Shown here: positions 25,201 through 39,087 of the stretch, piece after piece
Layout: each line of letters starts with the position of its first letter
Numbering within the stretch: position 1 is the stretch's first letter
From: Varroa destructor
Taxonomy: Eukaryota; Arthropoda; Arachnida; Mesostigmata; Varroidae
Assembly (NCBI RefSeq): GCF_002443255.2
Contig: NW_019211456.1
Coordinates: forward strand, 24,483,061-24,547,060
Reading direction: 5' to 3'
Length of the DNA: 64,000 bases
Translations under genes and position numbers: made by a program
Notes under the pieces: generated by a model
Database searches by the model: none
What the model was told of the DNA's origin: nothing
What the model saw: only the letters and a program-made list of their open reading frames with translations

Positions 25201-26320
25201 CACTTTCTATGCTTCTAAGCAAAGTACCACCATCACCCACTGAAACACAAACTCAGGTTTCTGACTGAGGCACCGCTCCTGGAAATTCACCTTTAACCTG
25301 TCGCCTCTTTCAGGTTTGCGTAAGCGTCGACTCTTCTTTTCGTTCCTTTCCGTACCTCTGTGTTCGTACGTCCCGTAGTTGCTTTTCACCCCGCGCAATC
25401 TTTAATACCAGTCTGGTTAGCACCGCCCAGCGCCTGTTTCTCCAGCACTTTTGACACTAGCTGCACTTCTTCGTAGGCCTTTCGATCATCTTCTGCGCGC
25501 CACTGGCCAGTTAATGGATCCTATATACCCCGGAGAGGGCACTGCTCCACCATCACTGCTGCTGCTGCTGCTGTTGCCGCCGCTGCCAGGAGGTGGACGA
25601 AGTATGCCGACAGACTGTAGTGACGATATAGACGCTACATAGCTGCAGGGAGGTTTCGTCGTAAGTATCCGTTACTCGTTCTGCTGTCGCATCTGCCGGT
25701 AATACAGCCAGCGCCGCTACTGCCGCCACCGTTTACAGCATACGGAAAAATCTGTTCGTTTCTCATAGCTGCCATCGCCGTGGTCGACGCCAGGTAACAC
25801 ATGCGTGCAGGCACCGTCACCAGCAGCCTGTCAGGTACCCACCTTCCTCACACTCGGCGCTGGCTTCAGTGACTTCTGCTGAGGTGACGGCAACAACATC
25901 GGGTAAACTGAGCCGCAAAACACACAGAAGATAATGCGGCGGTGGCAGCGGGAGCAGTCGCAGCGGCTGTAGCGGTCAGAGAAGAATTAGCAGCGCCGTC
26001 ATCAGCGAGAACTAAACCAATACCCCCACTATGACATGTATGTATGTTTGTACATAAGAATCAGCTGCGGCACGAGTCGAAGTCGAATCAAGCTCTTCAG
26101 TTTCAACCCAGTGGCGGACATGTCGGTGGCAGGGAGGATCCATCGTATTTTCTGCTAGCAGCTGCCGCAGCGTAACCGGGGGTGGCTCGGCCGAGCAGGG
26201 GTTGCACTTGAACTTCTTGATGGGGAGCTGTCGTCGATTTAGTTAGGCGTCTTAGCTTCGCGGCCATGCACAGCACAGAAGTGACAGTCAAGGCAATAGT
26301 GGCATAAGGCAACAAATGTC
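25201..26320. other. GC-richer island with CTG repeat
   Basis: This kilobase is visibly richer in G and C and in CpG than its surroundings, and contains CTG, GCC and GCA trinucleotide runs. Open frames are short on both strands and none starts with a convincing leader. The hydrophobic minus-strand frame at 26103-26315 opens with TTG, not ATG. A promoter, 5' UTR or unrecognised exon are all possible. Confidence 0.4.
25556..25580. repeat. (CTG)n trinucleotide tract
   Basis: Six uninterrupted CTG units followed by TTG, CCG and CCG. Confidence 0.85.
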
Positions 26321-29300
26321 AGGTTTTCAATGAATGAGTCGGTGAATGAACGAGCAGAAAAAGAAAAATGCCGAATCTATACTTCGTCATCGTCATCGAT
26401 GACAACAACGATAACAATAATACCATTAGTGCTTACTACTATAAACCTTACCGATAATAATAGTATTAGAATCGTCACGACGGTCGTTTTCGTTAATATG
26501 GGCATCGCTGCAGATGGCAATAATTTGTTTTTGCTTTCCTCGAACCCCATCTTAGCCATATGTCTTTTTATAATACGCCGGGTGTCGTATGTTGTTGTTG
26601 ATGGGTAGCGAGAAGGTGGCCTGTGGATTTGTATAGAAGAGCTCAAATCAGGATTTTTAGCAGGTGTTACGTGCAGCTTCATAAAAAAAATCGTCCACTG
26701 ACAGCGGCGATCGGTATGATTCATTTTATTAGACTCGTAACCATAGACAAAATTTTACGTGAATTAAAATTTAAGACAGAACTATTCTAGCGCTCATCGA
26801 ACCTGGTATCCAGATTATGGGTTCATCACGACTGGCCAGAGGTGCCGATATACAAGTTATTACAGGTGTATTTGTATAGATTATTACATAGACAAATAGC
26901 AAATGTGTGATCGTAATAAAAAAAGAAAGCTGTAAATTTGCGTCGTTAGTCAAATATTTGTATGGATTTAATATTTGAGAGAAGGTCATCTTTTTTCTAA
27001 ATTTATGGCTTATGTACTGACATAATAAAATTGCGCTGCCAAAGATGATAATAGCAAACTTATTTTCGGGGGTACCCCGAATAACTTTTGATCGAACATA
27101 ATATGAGCATGTGTAAAAATAGAAGGATACTAAATAAAATATGTATAAAAGTACACTAAATAAAGTATGTTTAAAAAATACTAAATAATCCACGATAGCT
27201 AGTTTAAGCGTCATAACGAAGCATATCTTGTCGAACTATTTGACCATTTGGTTTTTACTCGCATTACATATGCCTGTCCGCTGAGCAGGTACAACTCAAA
27301 GCCGATTGATATTCTTTGAATCCCAAAACATGGGTACTTACTAGATAAATGCATTTGACTGATATCACTGCAGCTTAGGTGGGGAAATTACCTGAACAGT
27401 TGAAATGCTCTTGTTTGCGACAGTAAATCAATTAAAACAGAGGTAGATCGATAAAGAGGCTGTGCGAAATCACGATTTCCGAAAATCCGCTCCGAAGGTG
27501 CGGGGAAAACGCACAATAGACCTACTTTGAGCTCGCTTGAATAACAGTTATCCTTGCATCAGCTATGGCACCTCATTGATGCATCTGTCTTTCATCCCTG
27601 AATCGGTTTCGTAGATCGGACTCTGGCCAAGAAGATATGTATCAAGTAACGCGACGCACATAGGGAATTTCTGTTATTCCTAATAATAATGATGATAATA
27701 TGATACCTATTGTCTTCCATTGCTGGTAGTTACAGAATATAGACAAATACATTTACGTAGTAAGTACACTGCTTATGCTAGCAGGGGGATATTTATAAAG
27801 CAGTCGTGATTGAGAGGTGTAACGAAACCCATCATTACATTCCATTGTGTTTATACACTGGATGAGTGTTCGTACGGTGTGATAAACAGTTGTACTCTTT
27901 GCGAAACAAAGAAACTACAGATTAAGAGAATGGACAAGAGCAAAATTTCAAAGATACCTGTGTAGGACTATGAACGTCCTAGCGAAACCTACCGGGCCGA
28001 CGATACCTCATGTGGAACTTCGCGGTGATAACATAATTCTCGCTGGAACAAACAGGCAATCAGCTTTTTGAAGTTAGATTAAATGTTTCGTATGTTTGTA
28101 ACGATGTTGGTTATCATTTGAGGTTTGTAATAATTTAGCGATCGATACTATTATAGCATGATGTGCTACTTCTGAAATATAAACCTCATAAAATTGACCC
28201 AGGTTCATTTGATACATAACAAAGTTATGTTGTCCGCACTTCGGCTTCCGAAGTTCCAGGTATCGCTCATATGAACAAAAATGAACCGAACTGAGAAGAA
28301 TTTCATCGAAAATACAGCGGGAAAAAGCCGACTCCTTTTTAAAGTTTAGAAAGATCTCTATCCTCCAAGGTATCTCTTAAAGTTAGGGAACTGTTAGTGG
28401 GCCATCTTTAATACGGTATGCTTATAGGGTTAATGTCCTCTGTTGAAAAAGACTTTTCAATACAAAGTCAATTTTAGTATTTTTAACATACTAAGTACGA
28501 ACTAGATCAGTCGCCTGGCAGCCTAGGAGGATTTTCATTCCCGTCACGCTAATACTAAGCATATACGGTTGTATGCCCTGTACGGCCTGTATGTATGTAT
28601 GTAGAGAAAATTCAAAACAACATTTCCACTCATCGACTTGCTTTTGTAGATAATATACAATACTTAGTATTGGAACCAGCCTAGCCAATAGATAGGACGC
28701 GAACTAACGTTGTCAGTAGACCTTCCGAATTGTCACGCATTGGTTCCTGTTTTCGACAGCGTCGAAGTTGGCTAAGGACGCCAAACGTAAGGCATAAAAA
28801 TAATAATAAACGGGTTTATGAACCTTCATTGTGTTCTTTTTCAATGGCACGATAGAGTGGACAGCTTCTAAAATTTTACACTATTATCAGGAGTTACTCG
28901 ACCAATCTAAATGTATGTTTCATGCAGGAGCGGCGGCTATTGCTACAGGATTGTTTGTTCCGTCATCCTTCAAAACCAGCCGTGTTTTTCTTTCGTCACA
29001 ACTATCATAGTGGAGTTTGGCAAGCGATACGTGTATAGTGAAATAGCGGGGGAAAAGAAGAAACCTTGTGCGGTGTAAGATGTGGCACAGGTAAGAGTTA
29101 GAGAGTACAGGAAGTTTTTTTTTTTTCTCTAAAGCTAAGTGAAAATTGCCACTTGGCGCGATGGAGTTTATAATTGTATGTTGTGATTACGTACATCGTT
29201 CAACTAGGAACAAAAATAATTTAATATTTGGCTTGTAAAGGCGCATTCATTCAAACTAAGCCGAATAGTGAACTATAAAAAAAACAGCTGGTACGGCCAG

Positions 29301-31663
29301 CTAAGCGCTGGTGTCCTGAATAAACATAAGCGTAAGGTGGTACGCTACTTCCATGTTCCAGTTTCGAGTTCTAGCGGACGATTGGTCGAAGCTAAAAGCT
29401 TCAGGTAAAGACGTCACCTATTTGATTTAGTTACGCCAGCGAGTGTAATCGTCAATGAGAAAACCATTTCCCATCCAGGCAATAAAAGCGTGTCGTACAT
29501 TGATTGTAAGTTGGCATGGTTGCCACTGATATCGTAACTGCTATACAAGCGTAAGTCATAGGTAATTAACAGTCTGTGTATCCTCCAAAGGGGGTATATG
29601 AAAGAAATAAAATTTCTACAGGTGGCGACAGCCATCTACGTCACGTAATTGCGTGACGAATTGGCAACATCTTACGTGAAATATAAGAGTTATGAACGGG
29701 CAGGTTGTTTGACTGCACTAACTTAGTGGGAAAGGCTCTGATAGAACATAATTATTTTAAATAGCGACATTGTGCTTGGTAATTTGCTCAAAAAAAAAAA
29801 CTATTTTAGAACAACATGATGCCAGAATACATCTTTGATGTGCAGTCGATGTTATTATGAGAGTCACTTAAAGCAGTTTTCAGAGTTTATAATATCTTGT
29901 GTAGCTTTAAACTATCCAGAAATATCGTGTAGCCATTATGTACAGCTAAAGATGAAAACTTTTTGAAATATTTTTCAAAATTACAACAAAAATTTATATC
30001 TTTTGAAGAAAATAAGAACTGGAACTGGGATTAGAAAGCCTGCTATTTTTGCAAATGAATCGGTAACAAATTTACTTGAAACCGAATGGCGGCATTTTAA
30101 ATCCTATTAAGGAAATTTACGCTGTAAAGTATTAAACAGCAATATTTTATTTGAAAGTGCGATGAGATACAGAACAGACACAATTCTAATTTTTGTGCCT
30201 GTTTGTGATATAAAATTGCATAATGTCATCAAATTCATGTTCTGAATATGATTTAATATACAGGGCATAAGTTTTTATTTGCTGAACTAATAACTAAAAA
30301 ACTGGTTGTTATTCACTATGTTTGCTGACGAACAAACTATTTGCTACAGGAATAGGGGCTGCTCACGCACTCCGACACACAACGATAATCGGAGCCACAG
30401 TGCCTTAGTTCAACGTCTGAACCGCCGGATACAAACGATAATTATCTGAACGAAACAAAAAGAATCGAAATTGTACATCTTCTGTGGTACTTTCTATCTA
30501 TAACAAAATGTTAAGCTACTGCCCGTCTGTATAGCACAAGCCTAATAGACGCCACTTCAGCAAATGCCCCATGATAGAGTAATTGCAAAACGCTATATAT
30601 ATACTACATCTAAAACGTAGTCCACGTCCTTTGACAACCTATACAAAGAATTAAGTCGTAGACAGATCTACGTGTGGTTACCTAATCTAAGGTGAGGCAC
30701 AACCTGTAGCCGGTGCAGCGAACGTCACAGCGTGACAGAAACGGCTCCATCTGCAGAATATGGAAAAGTGACAGCAGCCACGGTACCCGTAACATTGGAA
30801 ATATATATTATATACAGATGTCTATAGTACCTACATTTAAACAGCTGATTATATATTTCATGATGATTTTTTTTGTCACTGGTTGATTGTTCGTAAAGCG
30901 TTCACACGGACCGAACAGTAGTGTTCATGGTCTACTCGGAGACTTTCCTTCAAGCCTGTTTATGCCCATAAATTTTGCACATGAAGGCGAACCCGCCCCG
31001 AAGCCACGACCGCTGCCGCCGCTGCGGTCGTCTTCGTCGAGCGGCGCGTTTGTCTCGTTTACATCGAGATAGGCATTAAGAAAAAGCAAAATCTCATTTC
31101 GAATTCGGTACACGACCCCGGCAAGGCTCGTTTGTCTACATCAGCACCGTTGGTGTTCCCACGCACGCCAGCGTTTGGCATTTGAGGCCTCCTTTCTGTT
31201 GACGACCCAACGAGCTCAAGTTTCCCCTCTCGGCACCGGCAGACAGCATTTTCTGTCTATTCTGCTCATGAAGGAAGATGAGGATCGAAAGGAGAACAGT
31301 GGTGACACCATTAAGGTGTCAGCATGACACCATGCGACATGCTTGTGGTCAATTAATTATGTAACCAAAATCGTTCCATTCTACCATTGCATACTGCTTA
31401 GGGGCTCGTCTGAAGCAGATCTAGTATGGGGCAGTACCACAGATACCACAATTCGCACAGCTACTTACGCAACGTCAGTTAATCTACATCATCTTATCAG
31501 GCGCGGGCCAGTAGGGTCCACCACGACGCCTGACCTAAACGGATCTCACTAATTCAAGTAATAACTCGGTAGAGCAGAACAATAAACTAGAGAAATTATG
31601 GTGTACATCCGAACTCTGTCATGTATAGCGCAATATCACAACATTTTCTTACGTATTTATGAT
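26321..31663. other. Gene-poor region
   Basis: No recognisable gene. A 147-codon open frame on the minus strand at 26771-27214 is AT-driven and hydrophobic and may be chance. (TATG)n repeats at 28589-28603. A 7-bp perfect hairpin CGTCACG/CGTGACG at about 29640-29660. A GC-richer patch at 30.9-31.3 kb holds short frames only. Confidence 0.45.
28589..28603. repeat. (GTAT)n microsatellite
   Basis: Just under four copies of a TATG tetranucleotide. Confidence 0.7.
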
Positions 31664-31682
31664 AAAAAAAAAAAAAAAAAAA
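31664..31682. repeat. Poly(A) run of 19
   Basis: Nineteen A in a row. It could be a mononucleotide microsatellite or the tail of an old retroposed copy. I see no clear target-site duplication or recognisable element body to its left. Confidence 0.85.
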
Positions 31683-34600
31683 TACATCTCTCAAAATCTT
31701 TTTCGTTTTGTTTAGTCTGGGAACATTTAGCATACGACGTGTGAATATTGCCAGCAAACGGCAAACGCTTCGCTACAAACGATCATTTAACGCTTTTGTT
31801 GAAAGCTATTGACAGTTTGTATAGTCAGAGCACACAGACGACTGACGTTTGCTGCTGCTGATGATGAGCCATCAAGATTTTTTTTACCGTAGTGTTTAGC
31901 CCAAGGCGTTCTTTGTCTTTTTTCTTCTATCTAACTAGAATCTAATAATGTACGTTAGCCAAGAAGACGCCATCTCTATTTGGCTTTAAACTCACTGTAT
32001 TGGCGTATCGCCACTACTTCAAAAGTCAATACGTGACCACATCAAACCAATATCATAGGTTGTGTATTTTGCCATCATCTTTAGCCTAATGTCCAGCACT
32101 ATAACTCTCATTAAGTGGACATCAATAGATAGTACAGATTAACCATACGGCTGAACGTTCGTTTCTGTGCTGCTACGAAACTAACTAAACGCAATCCTTA
32201 ATGAATAGGACGTATTTTTATACTTCAAATTGAGATTCGGACCATGCAAAGTATCGGTGATTTCAATTAGATACGAGAAGCGCTCGAAGTCTGATTGCAG
32301 CAATTCTTATAGTACTGCCAATGAGAAAAGTAGTTTTGAAGGTATTATCTGTGTTACTTTTTTTTATTGCTGTAATACTTCCTGTTCACTGGATGGCACT
32401 TGCGAAAACGAACTCTAAAGAACGAACAAGTCCAGAAGCTCTTCATAGTATAATCTCCGACTCGAGCGCCTTTGAGATATATGTGAACTAGAGGATCGTC
32501 CTTAAATCACAATTAGGCTTTCGATACAAGGGACATAAGCAATCGTGTCCTCTTCGACACCAAGTTGGGTAACCGTTTTATCGTACTTACTTATAGACTG
32601 ATTGAAACCAAAAATCGTATTATAGCTAGTCAAAAATGAGCGAAATTAAGAAAAGGCTGCTAAAATAACTGTTACGTTACGGCTCGTACGGAATCTGTTA
32701 CCACTATTTTATTTTATTATTAAGATACCAATTTTTTATTAGGCGCTTCACTTATTTTTTGATCCTTAAATCACTACTGTTAATGCCTGAAAGGTCAACG
32801 GTGAGACAGAATGTATTTAATATAGAGAATTGCTGGGCGAGAAGTCGTTTTCCAGATGTTGCCTTAGCTTGCTTAATCTTAACATCAGTACGAGTGCACT
32901 ATTTAGGCCTAGACTTGCTTCGTATAGAAGGCCTAGGCCGTGTTGTGTCTTATGTTAAGCTTATAAGTAACAATGCAGAAACGATCGCCCTAATGTCAGC
33001 ACGATGATTTAAGTTACTAACTACTTAATTGATTAGCTGTACTAAGCTGTTCTAGAGACTATTATGTGGCAAAGACAAGGTAAGATGTAAGCAATGACGT
33101 GTTTTTATATATATGTCGTTGACGTATAGCAAATGAATAGCCTGGTCTTCCGGTGGTCCCGTTGTTGCTGATCGTTTACTCACTGTCGCGAGTTCGCGTT
33201 CTAAAGCAGCTCGTATTATATGCGTTTCAGCCATTGTTTGCAGGCCATCGCAAGCGTGCGATGTTTCTCTACGAACACCGTATAGTTAGTTATAACATGG
33301 CCAACATGTTCATTTTGTTGAAGTAGTCATCGATCTTGCACTGTGCATCTGAATTATAGCCGAAACGATAGTCATTGATCCTGCCCACATAGATACTCAG
33401 CTGGTAGTAGCGGCTCAATTCCACCGTGTCACTCGATTCGAGCTCATGAACTACTATACCGTACATATTACTCTGATCAAATGTTAAAATTTGAACTAAA
33501 TTCAATTTAACATTGGTGCTATCAGCATTCGCGTACTTGCAGGCATGAGCGGGTAGTTGTTCCACTGTTAGCAGAGTTCAGTACACAGATTAATAGAAGC
33601 TAACCGTTCTTTAAGGACAAAATTACGTGGCGGCAGCCCTAACATAACAAGTAATTACTTCGTTGCAATGGCAGCTGTTTTGACAATATTCGGTCCGCTA
33701 CACATTCTATTGTGTTCTGTGTTTAGCGAGGTCGTCGCTAGTCGACAGGCCTAGCACACCGACGTCGTGGGGACGGTCGCAGTAACCAAAAAACAGCAGA
33801 ACTTAGCCAATCGATGTAAAATAATCAATTGCCTGATGAAAACTTAGCTAGATACTTACACGCTACGTTAATTACCAATACAATAATGCACTGGATCCGT
33901 TTGGGCTATTGAGAACCATTATCATCGTATATAAACAACTAAGCCTAGCAGCATCTTCATCGTCCAATAGAAACAGGAACAACAGATTCTGCCCGTACAC
34001 ACTAATAACAGCGGGAAACTTTGATTGCATCACTCAGCACTTAGTACAAGATGTAGTATCATGGGATGCTTATTTCAGGCTGACACGTTCGGCTTCCAAC
34101 GTCAACGGTGGAAGCTTCGAATTCTGAACACCTTAACCCTGACAGTTTAGCTGATATCTCAGCAGAAAACACTGTTTAGACGAATGCTTGACCCCGGGCG
34201 TCACTGAATATCAAAAACATCCAACCGTGTCAAATTGATGATTGGGCACGAAAATTCGCTCAGAGTTCTTTTGCGAGACGTCATTGTGAGCTTTTGACGC
34301 ACGACACACATACGCAAGCGCCGATTGTACGTTCTAAAATTTGCGACTGAGGGTTGTTGGGGTGCTGTGAGCAAGCAAATCGACTGGAATAGATGATGGA
34401 TCTTTCACAGCTAATTAACTAGTAATTAATTAAGAACAGCACAGGGTGTTTGTTTTCTGTTCGGATATTAGACGACTTTTGAAAGATTTTTCCCCTTTTT
34501 CAAAAGTCTGTAAGGAAAGCCTAAACCATACGTGGTTTAAACATAATATATCCTAAATATTCCCTCTAGATATCAAAGCTGCTATCTTCCACAGCGTTAA

Positions 34601-37194
34601 TTATGCTACCTCATCTATGCATCCTCTTAAAGATACAAATATATTCCAGAGCGACTACCAGCTCCATACGATCTACGAGCACTACATAAAGAGAAACATT
34701 GCGATCTGTGTATCTAGGCACGGTGCAAAAAGTTTAATTAACTCTTCATAAACTGCAATTTTGCTTGATATACAGCCTGGCTCTAGAATAGGTCACCGTC
34801 GGTAATCGGGTGATTCGTTGGGTTCAGTAATTGAAGACTGCACTTTTTATACTTTCTGTCACTGCGCTTTTCGGAACATCGTATTCAGTGCAGAGTTACA
34901 TGTAGAGGACGTTTCGTTAGTGGACCATCTACCGCTAGCATACTCATAATCCCTGATTGATTGTCGCCCCACGATGGGCATTCGTTTTGGCTGACCCGAA
35001 TTCTGAGTATTCTGGAGTTCTGTTTGTGTTTTCAGGTGACTATTTTTAAAATACAAGAGAAACGCTGCTAATATGCGAAATCGTATATAAGTGGACTGCA
35101 TTATAAAAAGTTCCCGTTCCGGGTTGTTCTTTTGGTGCGATGTCAATACCCAAAAAGCCGAAGAAAGATGATAGCAAAACATAGTACTGCAAAAAAACAA
35201 CATAGAATCAGTAATAGTGGCGGTAGTAGTGGTAAAATTATTGATGTGTTTTTCCAAATATAAACATGTCGTTTTCGTCAAATGCGCAGCCTTCAACTGT
35301 TTTTCTTTGAACACAACGCACACGCATAATGATCCATCAATGTGATAGGCATACCCACATGAAGACTTTTCTGGTTATACATATTCCTCTCTATTAAGGA
35401 GTTTTAAAGAACTTTTAGTTTTATTTTGTTCGATAAATATCCAAAATGAAAGAAGCGAGGATAGGGTAAATGAAATATCTCGTTTCGTAGTATACTTCTA
35501 CTTCTTGATATTCGTCCGGATAAATGAATGTTCCATGTTCCATATCTAGTGGCAAGAAGCAGGGAACGTTAATTGAAGACTCTTCACAAAATGTATTTAA
35601 GAACAAATACGTCAGGTATTCGCACGAGCGCTGCTCAGTCTTCCTCTGTTGTACTTGACTGAGGTCAGTTTTCGAATCTCGAAATCTGGCTACAGGAGCT
35701 CGGGCTGTACGGCGGCTACGTCCCAGGAGAACGCCACCTTTCGCTGGTCCATCATTATACATATGTATATGAATACGCCCTTCACCGTCGAAGTTAATGC
35801 ATAGGCATAGTAGGCGTTAGTTTCTAATTGAACAATGTGTCGACCTTGATGGTATCGTGTAATCCATAAATTACAATAAGAACAAAAAGCTTCAGTCGGC
35901 CAGCTGGCCTAGTAAAGACAGAAAAACTATAACAGTTCGGATATTTTAAATGTCGCTTTATTTCCTAGAGTAAATTAACTGTAAATTAAAGGGTAGAGTA
36001 AATTAAAGGAACTATCGTGGTTGACGAGTCAAAAATGAGGCACGGGTTGACGGCACATCTCAACGATTGTCGTAACGACCCAAAAATCGTTCCTATGTGG
36101 ACATTCTGCGACGGGATGATGAAAGTACGAGACCTTTGTTCTGATTCGGGGTCGGTATACATCGATAGAGTCTATGAGAAACAGCGCCACTAAGATTATT
36201 TAAATCAGTGACTGCCGAAAACGCAAAATGAATTGTTTGTTCGGCACGTTCAGTCAGCTACTAACGAGTGGTAAGAACATGAACGTACATGGGGATGGCG
36301 GCAGTGGTTACGCTTGTCCAGTAGCTTAGGCACAGTTTAGGTAGTAATTTTATTCCCATTTCGTTTCCACTTTATCACCAGCATAGCCGTGGAGTTGTTG
36401 TCGTCACCGAGACGCGGAAAATTGCTTGTTTGGCTTTGGTTCGTTTGTAAAAGGAAGACTGAAAAAAGATAAATGAAATTGAAATGTTTGAGTATCTAGG
36501 TAAGTCTGTCCGGATGCGAGGTAGGAAATAAAGTGATTGTTTTTAAAAGCTATTAAAAAGTTCATCGCAAATCAAGCACGGAAAAGCTATATAAATGAAG
36601 AAAGACATCATGAAGTAACTTGCAACTACTATAATTTCTCTAGCTTTGTTGATATCGTTACTTTGTTTAAATGGTATACATCTAATCCGAACAGATTATA
36701 ACAGGGAAGCACAGCCTCTAAAAAGCCCCGAAAAGCGTGTTCCGAATCTATCAGATGGCTAGAATCTACCGACACAAGTGGACAGCTGAAGGAAATTATC
36801 CTTTCCTATCATCTTTATATGTATAGGCCGGGTTCCTCCTGCAAATAAAACCTAAATGTAGATAGGTGTACACGTAAATGTCTATAGATTGTCTGATTAA
36901 GTACAACTGGAGACGTTAGCTATAAATTAGCAACGATTAGGAGCTTGCAGGCTCGTCAACAATGAACAAATACATGCAGAAATCGTCATTACCTAACAAA
37001 TTCTTCAATGGCAGAAGAATTTAGTACAAGGGACAATTTTTTTTAAGCACTGCCGGTGGCCCTATCAATCAATTTCTTACCTAACTCATATAACGAGAAA
37101 AAATAAATCTATATAAAGGCAAGAGGAATACATTTTAAGTATATAAGTGTCATGACTAAATACACTTCCGTTTATGATTATTTTGTTATATATA
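31683..37194. other. Gene-poor region with two minus-strand open frames
   Basis: Two neighbouring minus-strand frames, 35421-35762 (113 codons, ATG start, ending at AAATAAAA) and 34859-35323 (154 codons, no ATG start), are open but carry no known domain. A perfect hairpin lies at 34474-34508. The remainder is AT-rich without visible features. Confidence 0.4.
34474..34508. repeat. 13-bp stem-loop with pyrimidine loop
   Basis: GACTTTTGAAA at 34474-34484 pairs perfectly with TTTCAAAAGTC at 34498-34508. Two more pairs, one of them G-T, extend the stem inward, leaving a 9-base loop of T and C. It is too short for a typical microRNA precursor. Its role is unknown. Confidence 0.75.
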
Positions 37195-37294
37195 NNNNNN
37201 NNNNNNNNNNNNNNNNNNNNNNNNNNNNNNNNNNNNNNNNNNNNNNNNNNNNNNNNNNNNNNNNNNNNNNNNNNNNNNNNNNNNNNNNNNNNNN
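37195..37294. other. Assembly gap of 100 N
   Basis: One hundred N, the conventional placeholder for a gap of unknown or estimated size in a scaffold. TA-rich sequence on the left and a (TA)n run 80 bases to the right suggest that a repeat stopped the assembly. Distances across it are not reliable. Confidence 0.98.
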
Positions 37295-37375
37295 ATAGGA
37301 AAAATACTGAAAAAGATCAGAGGTCACTTTAAGGACACATAAGTATTAAAGAATTCGTCCGAATAAAAAGTTATT

Positions 37376-37391
37376 TATATATATATATATA
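37376..37391. repeat. (TA)n microsatellite
   Basis: About eight TA units, close to the assembly gap. Confidence 0.85.
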
Positions 37392-38736
37392 ATGCTGTTA
37401 ACGGAGCTATTAGCAAAGCCCGTTCAATTTGTTTGTATACCTCATTGTTTGTCATATGTCGAGTCTTGTTAAATCAAAAAAGTTTATGGCATAACAGACA
37501 AAATACGGCAATGAAGTGTTATTCCGGACACTTCAATCGATATGCACAGTAGCTATAGCCTACTCACAAAAAGAACAAAGACAAAAGAATTATTTTCAAC
37601 GATTCCGCTGATTTCGGTGTATGACTCCCAGCGGAGTTGATGTGCTGATTTCGCAAAGATACATCATTAACTGAGTTAAAAGATTACATTGAGGGTTGCT
37701 GCTGTCGATCGTTATGAAATGTTCTCACAGTTGTTTGTTGCTAACTTAAATTGTAGATTTTGGTATTTGTTTTAGCTCATATTTGGCCAATTCAATGGGG
37801 GACACTTATGCTTTCCATGAGTCTTTAACGAACGCGATTACTTTTTTTTTAAATAGTCAGAAATCCTGAGGTGTCTCGGCCCTCGCAAAGCAATTAACGT
37901 TAAAATGTAGATATTGATCCTTTGTAGCTTTGTCGTGGCATCGATGAATTAACATCGTGTGCTATGGTCTGTATCGATTCATCGTTAACGTTTAATAGGG
38001 CTCGGTGCTTGAAGTTTTATAAAAATTGTGTAAGTTAGTATTTTTTTCGATTAATTATGTCGAATGGGTCTTCCTTCGGGTCTTAAGAGGCACGATTAGT
38101 CACTGCATGACCTATAATACCCTAGTTTTCTTTTTGCTTTTATGTATTCTTCCTTGTTATTCATTCCAGATTTAGCCTACTGAACGTAGCTTCTCTCAAC
38201 CAATGACTACGCATTAGCATAATTACGGCCGGTCATGTGAACGTAATTTAGGTCTACATCGATGTTAACGGTACCTAATCCTTACCTGGCAACAGGCTTT
38301 ACCGATGTGTCACAGTCACGCGTATAGGGCTTGATTTCTAGAATAGAACAATACAGCGAGTCCTATTCTGGTCATTATTATCATACTACCAAAGAGTTCA
38401 TCTGTATGTATTATGTAGCCGAGAAACTATACGAAATACAACAGTGTACCCCACTCACTGGCAGCCTCATCCATAGACTAACTACTATTACGCTACGCTG
38501 ATGCATCGCTAACCGAAAAACTGCCTCTCACAGTTGCAGCACTCCCGATGGGAACTGATGCCGATGTCTGCAAGGTGCTGTGTTGACCGGACGTAGGCGA
38601 AAACACCAGTGGAACTCAAGATGACAACGAAGAAGAAAAGGGCCCATTTAACCGATTCTGTTTGCTCGGGTTAATTTACTTACCTCGCTTATACGGCGCC
38701 GATAGATTTTCTGTAATTAGTCATCAGTTACACTAG

Positions 38737-38757
38737 CGGCGGCGGCGGCAGCAGCAG
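38737..38757. repeat. (GGC)n(AGC)n trinucleotide tract
   Basis: Four to five GGC units followed by three AGC units. Confidence 0.8.
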
Positions 38758-39072
38758 TATCTACGAGAGCGCTAACTCCTCACTTCACCTGCAGGGCAGG
38801 AACCAAGCTCGTCAGACAAGAACGACTAAGTGACCATGTCGACCGACGCCGTTCGTAGGTCCACTTTCTTAAACCGCATACAACAAACAGATGAACATTG
38901 TCGTGCGTGGTCACTTGTGATGTCTATGAGCGCCCGAACAGAGAACAGACGAGAGAAAGCTAGTTTTACTATAATTTACCCGCCGAAAACTTCTACCGGA
39001 TAGCGCCATTTCCGGTGATAGGTCGACCTGTCAGATAAAATGAGACGTAACACAGACCGATAAAATGCAAAC

Positions 39073-39087
39073 ATATATATATATATA
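39073..39087. repeat. (AT)n microsatellite
   Basis: About seven AT units. Confidence 0.85.

Noticed and set aside
26103..26315. Hydrophobic leader-like frame on the minus strand
   Set aside because: It starts with TTG, and the first ATG comes after the hydrophobic stretch. No clear splice donor follows.
26771..27214. 147-codon hydrophobic frame on the minus strand
   Set aside because: Composition follows the local AT richness, no family is recognised, and no promoter or splice context is visible.
31560..31700. Retroposon ending in the A19 run
   Set aside because: No target-site duplication, Pol III promoter boxes or known element body could be seen to the left of the run.
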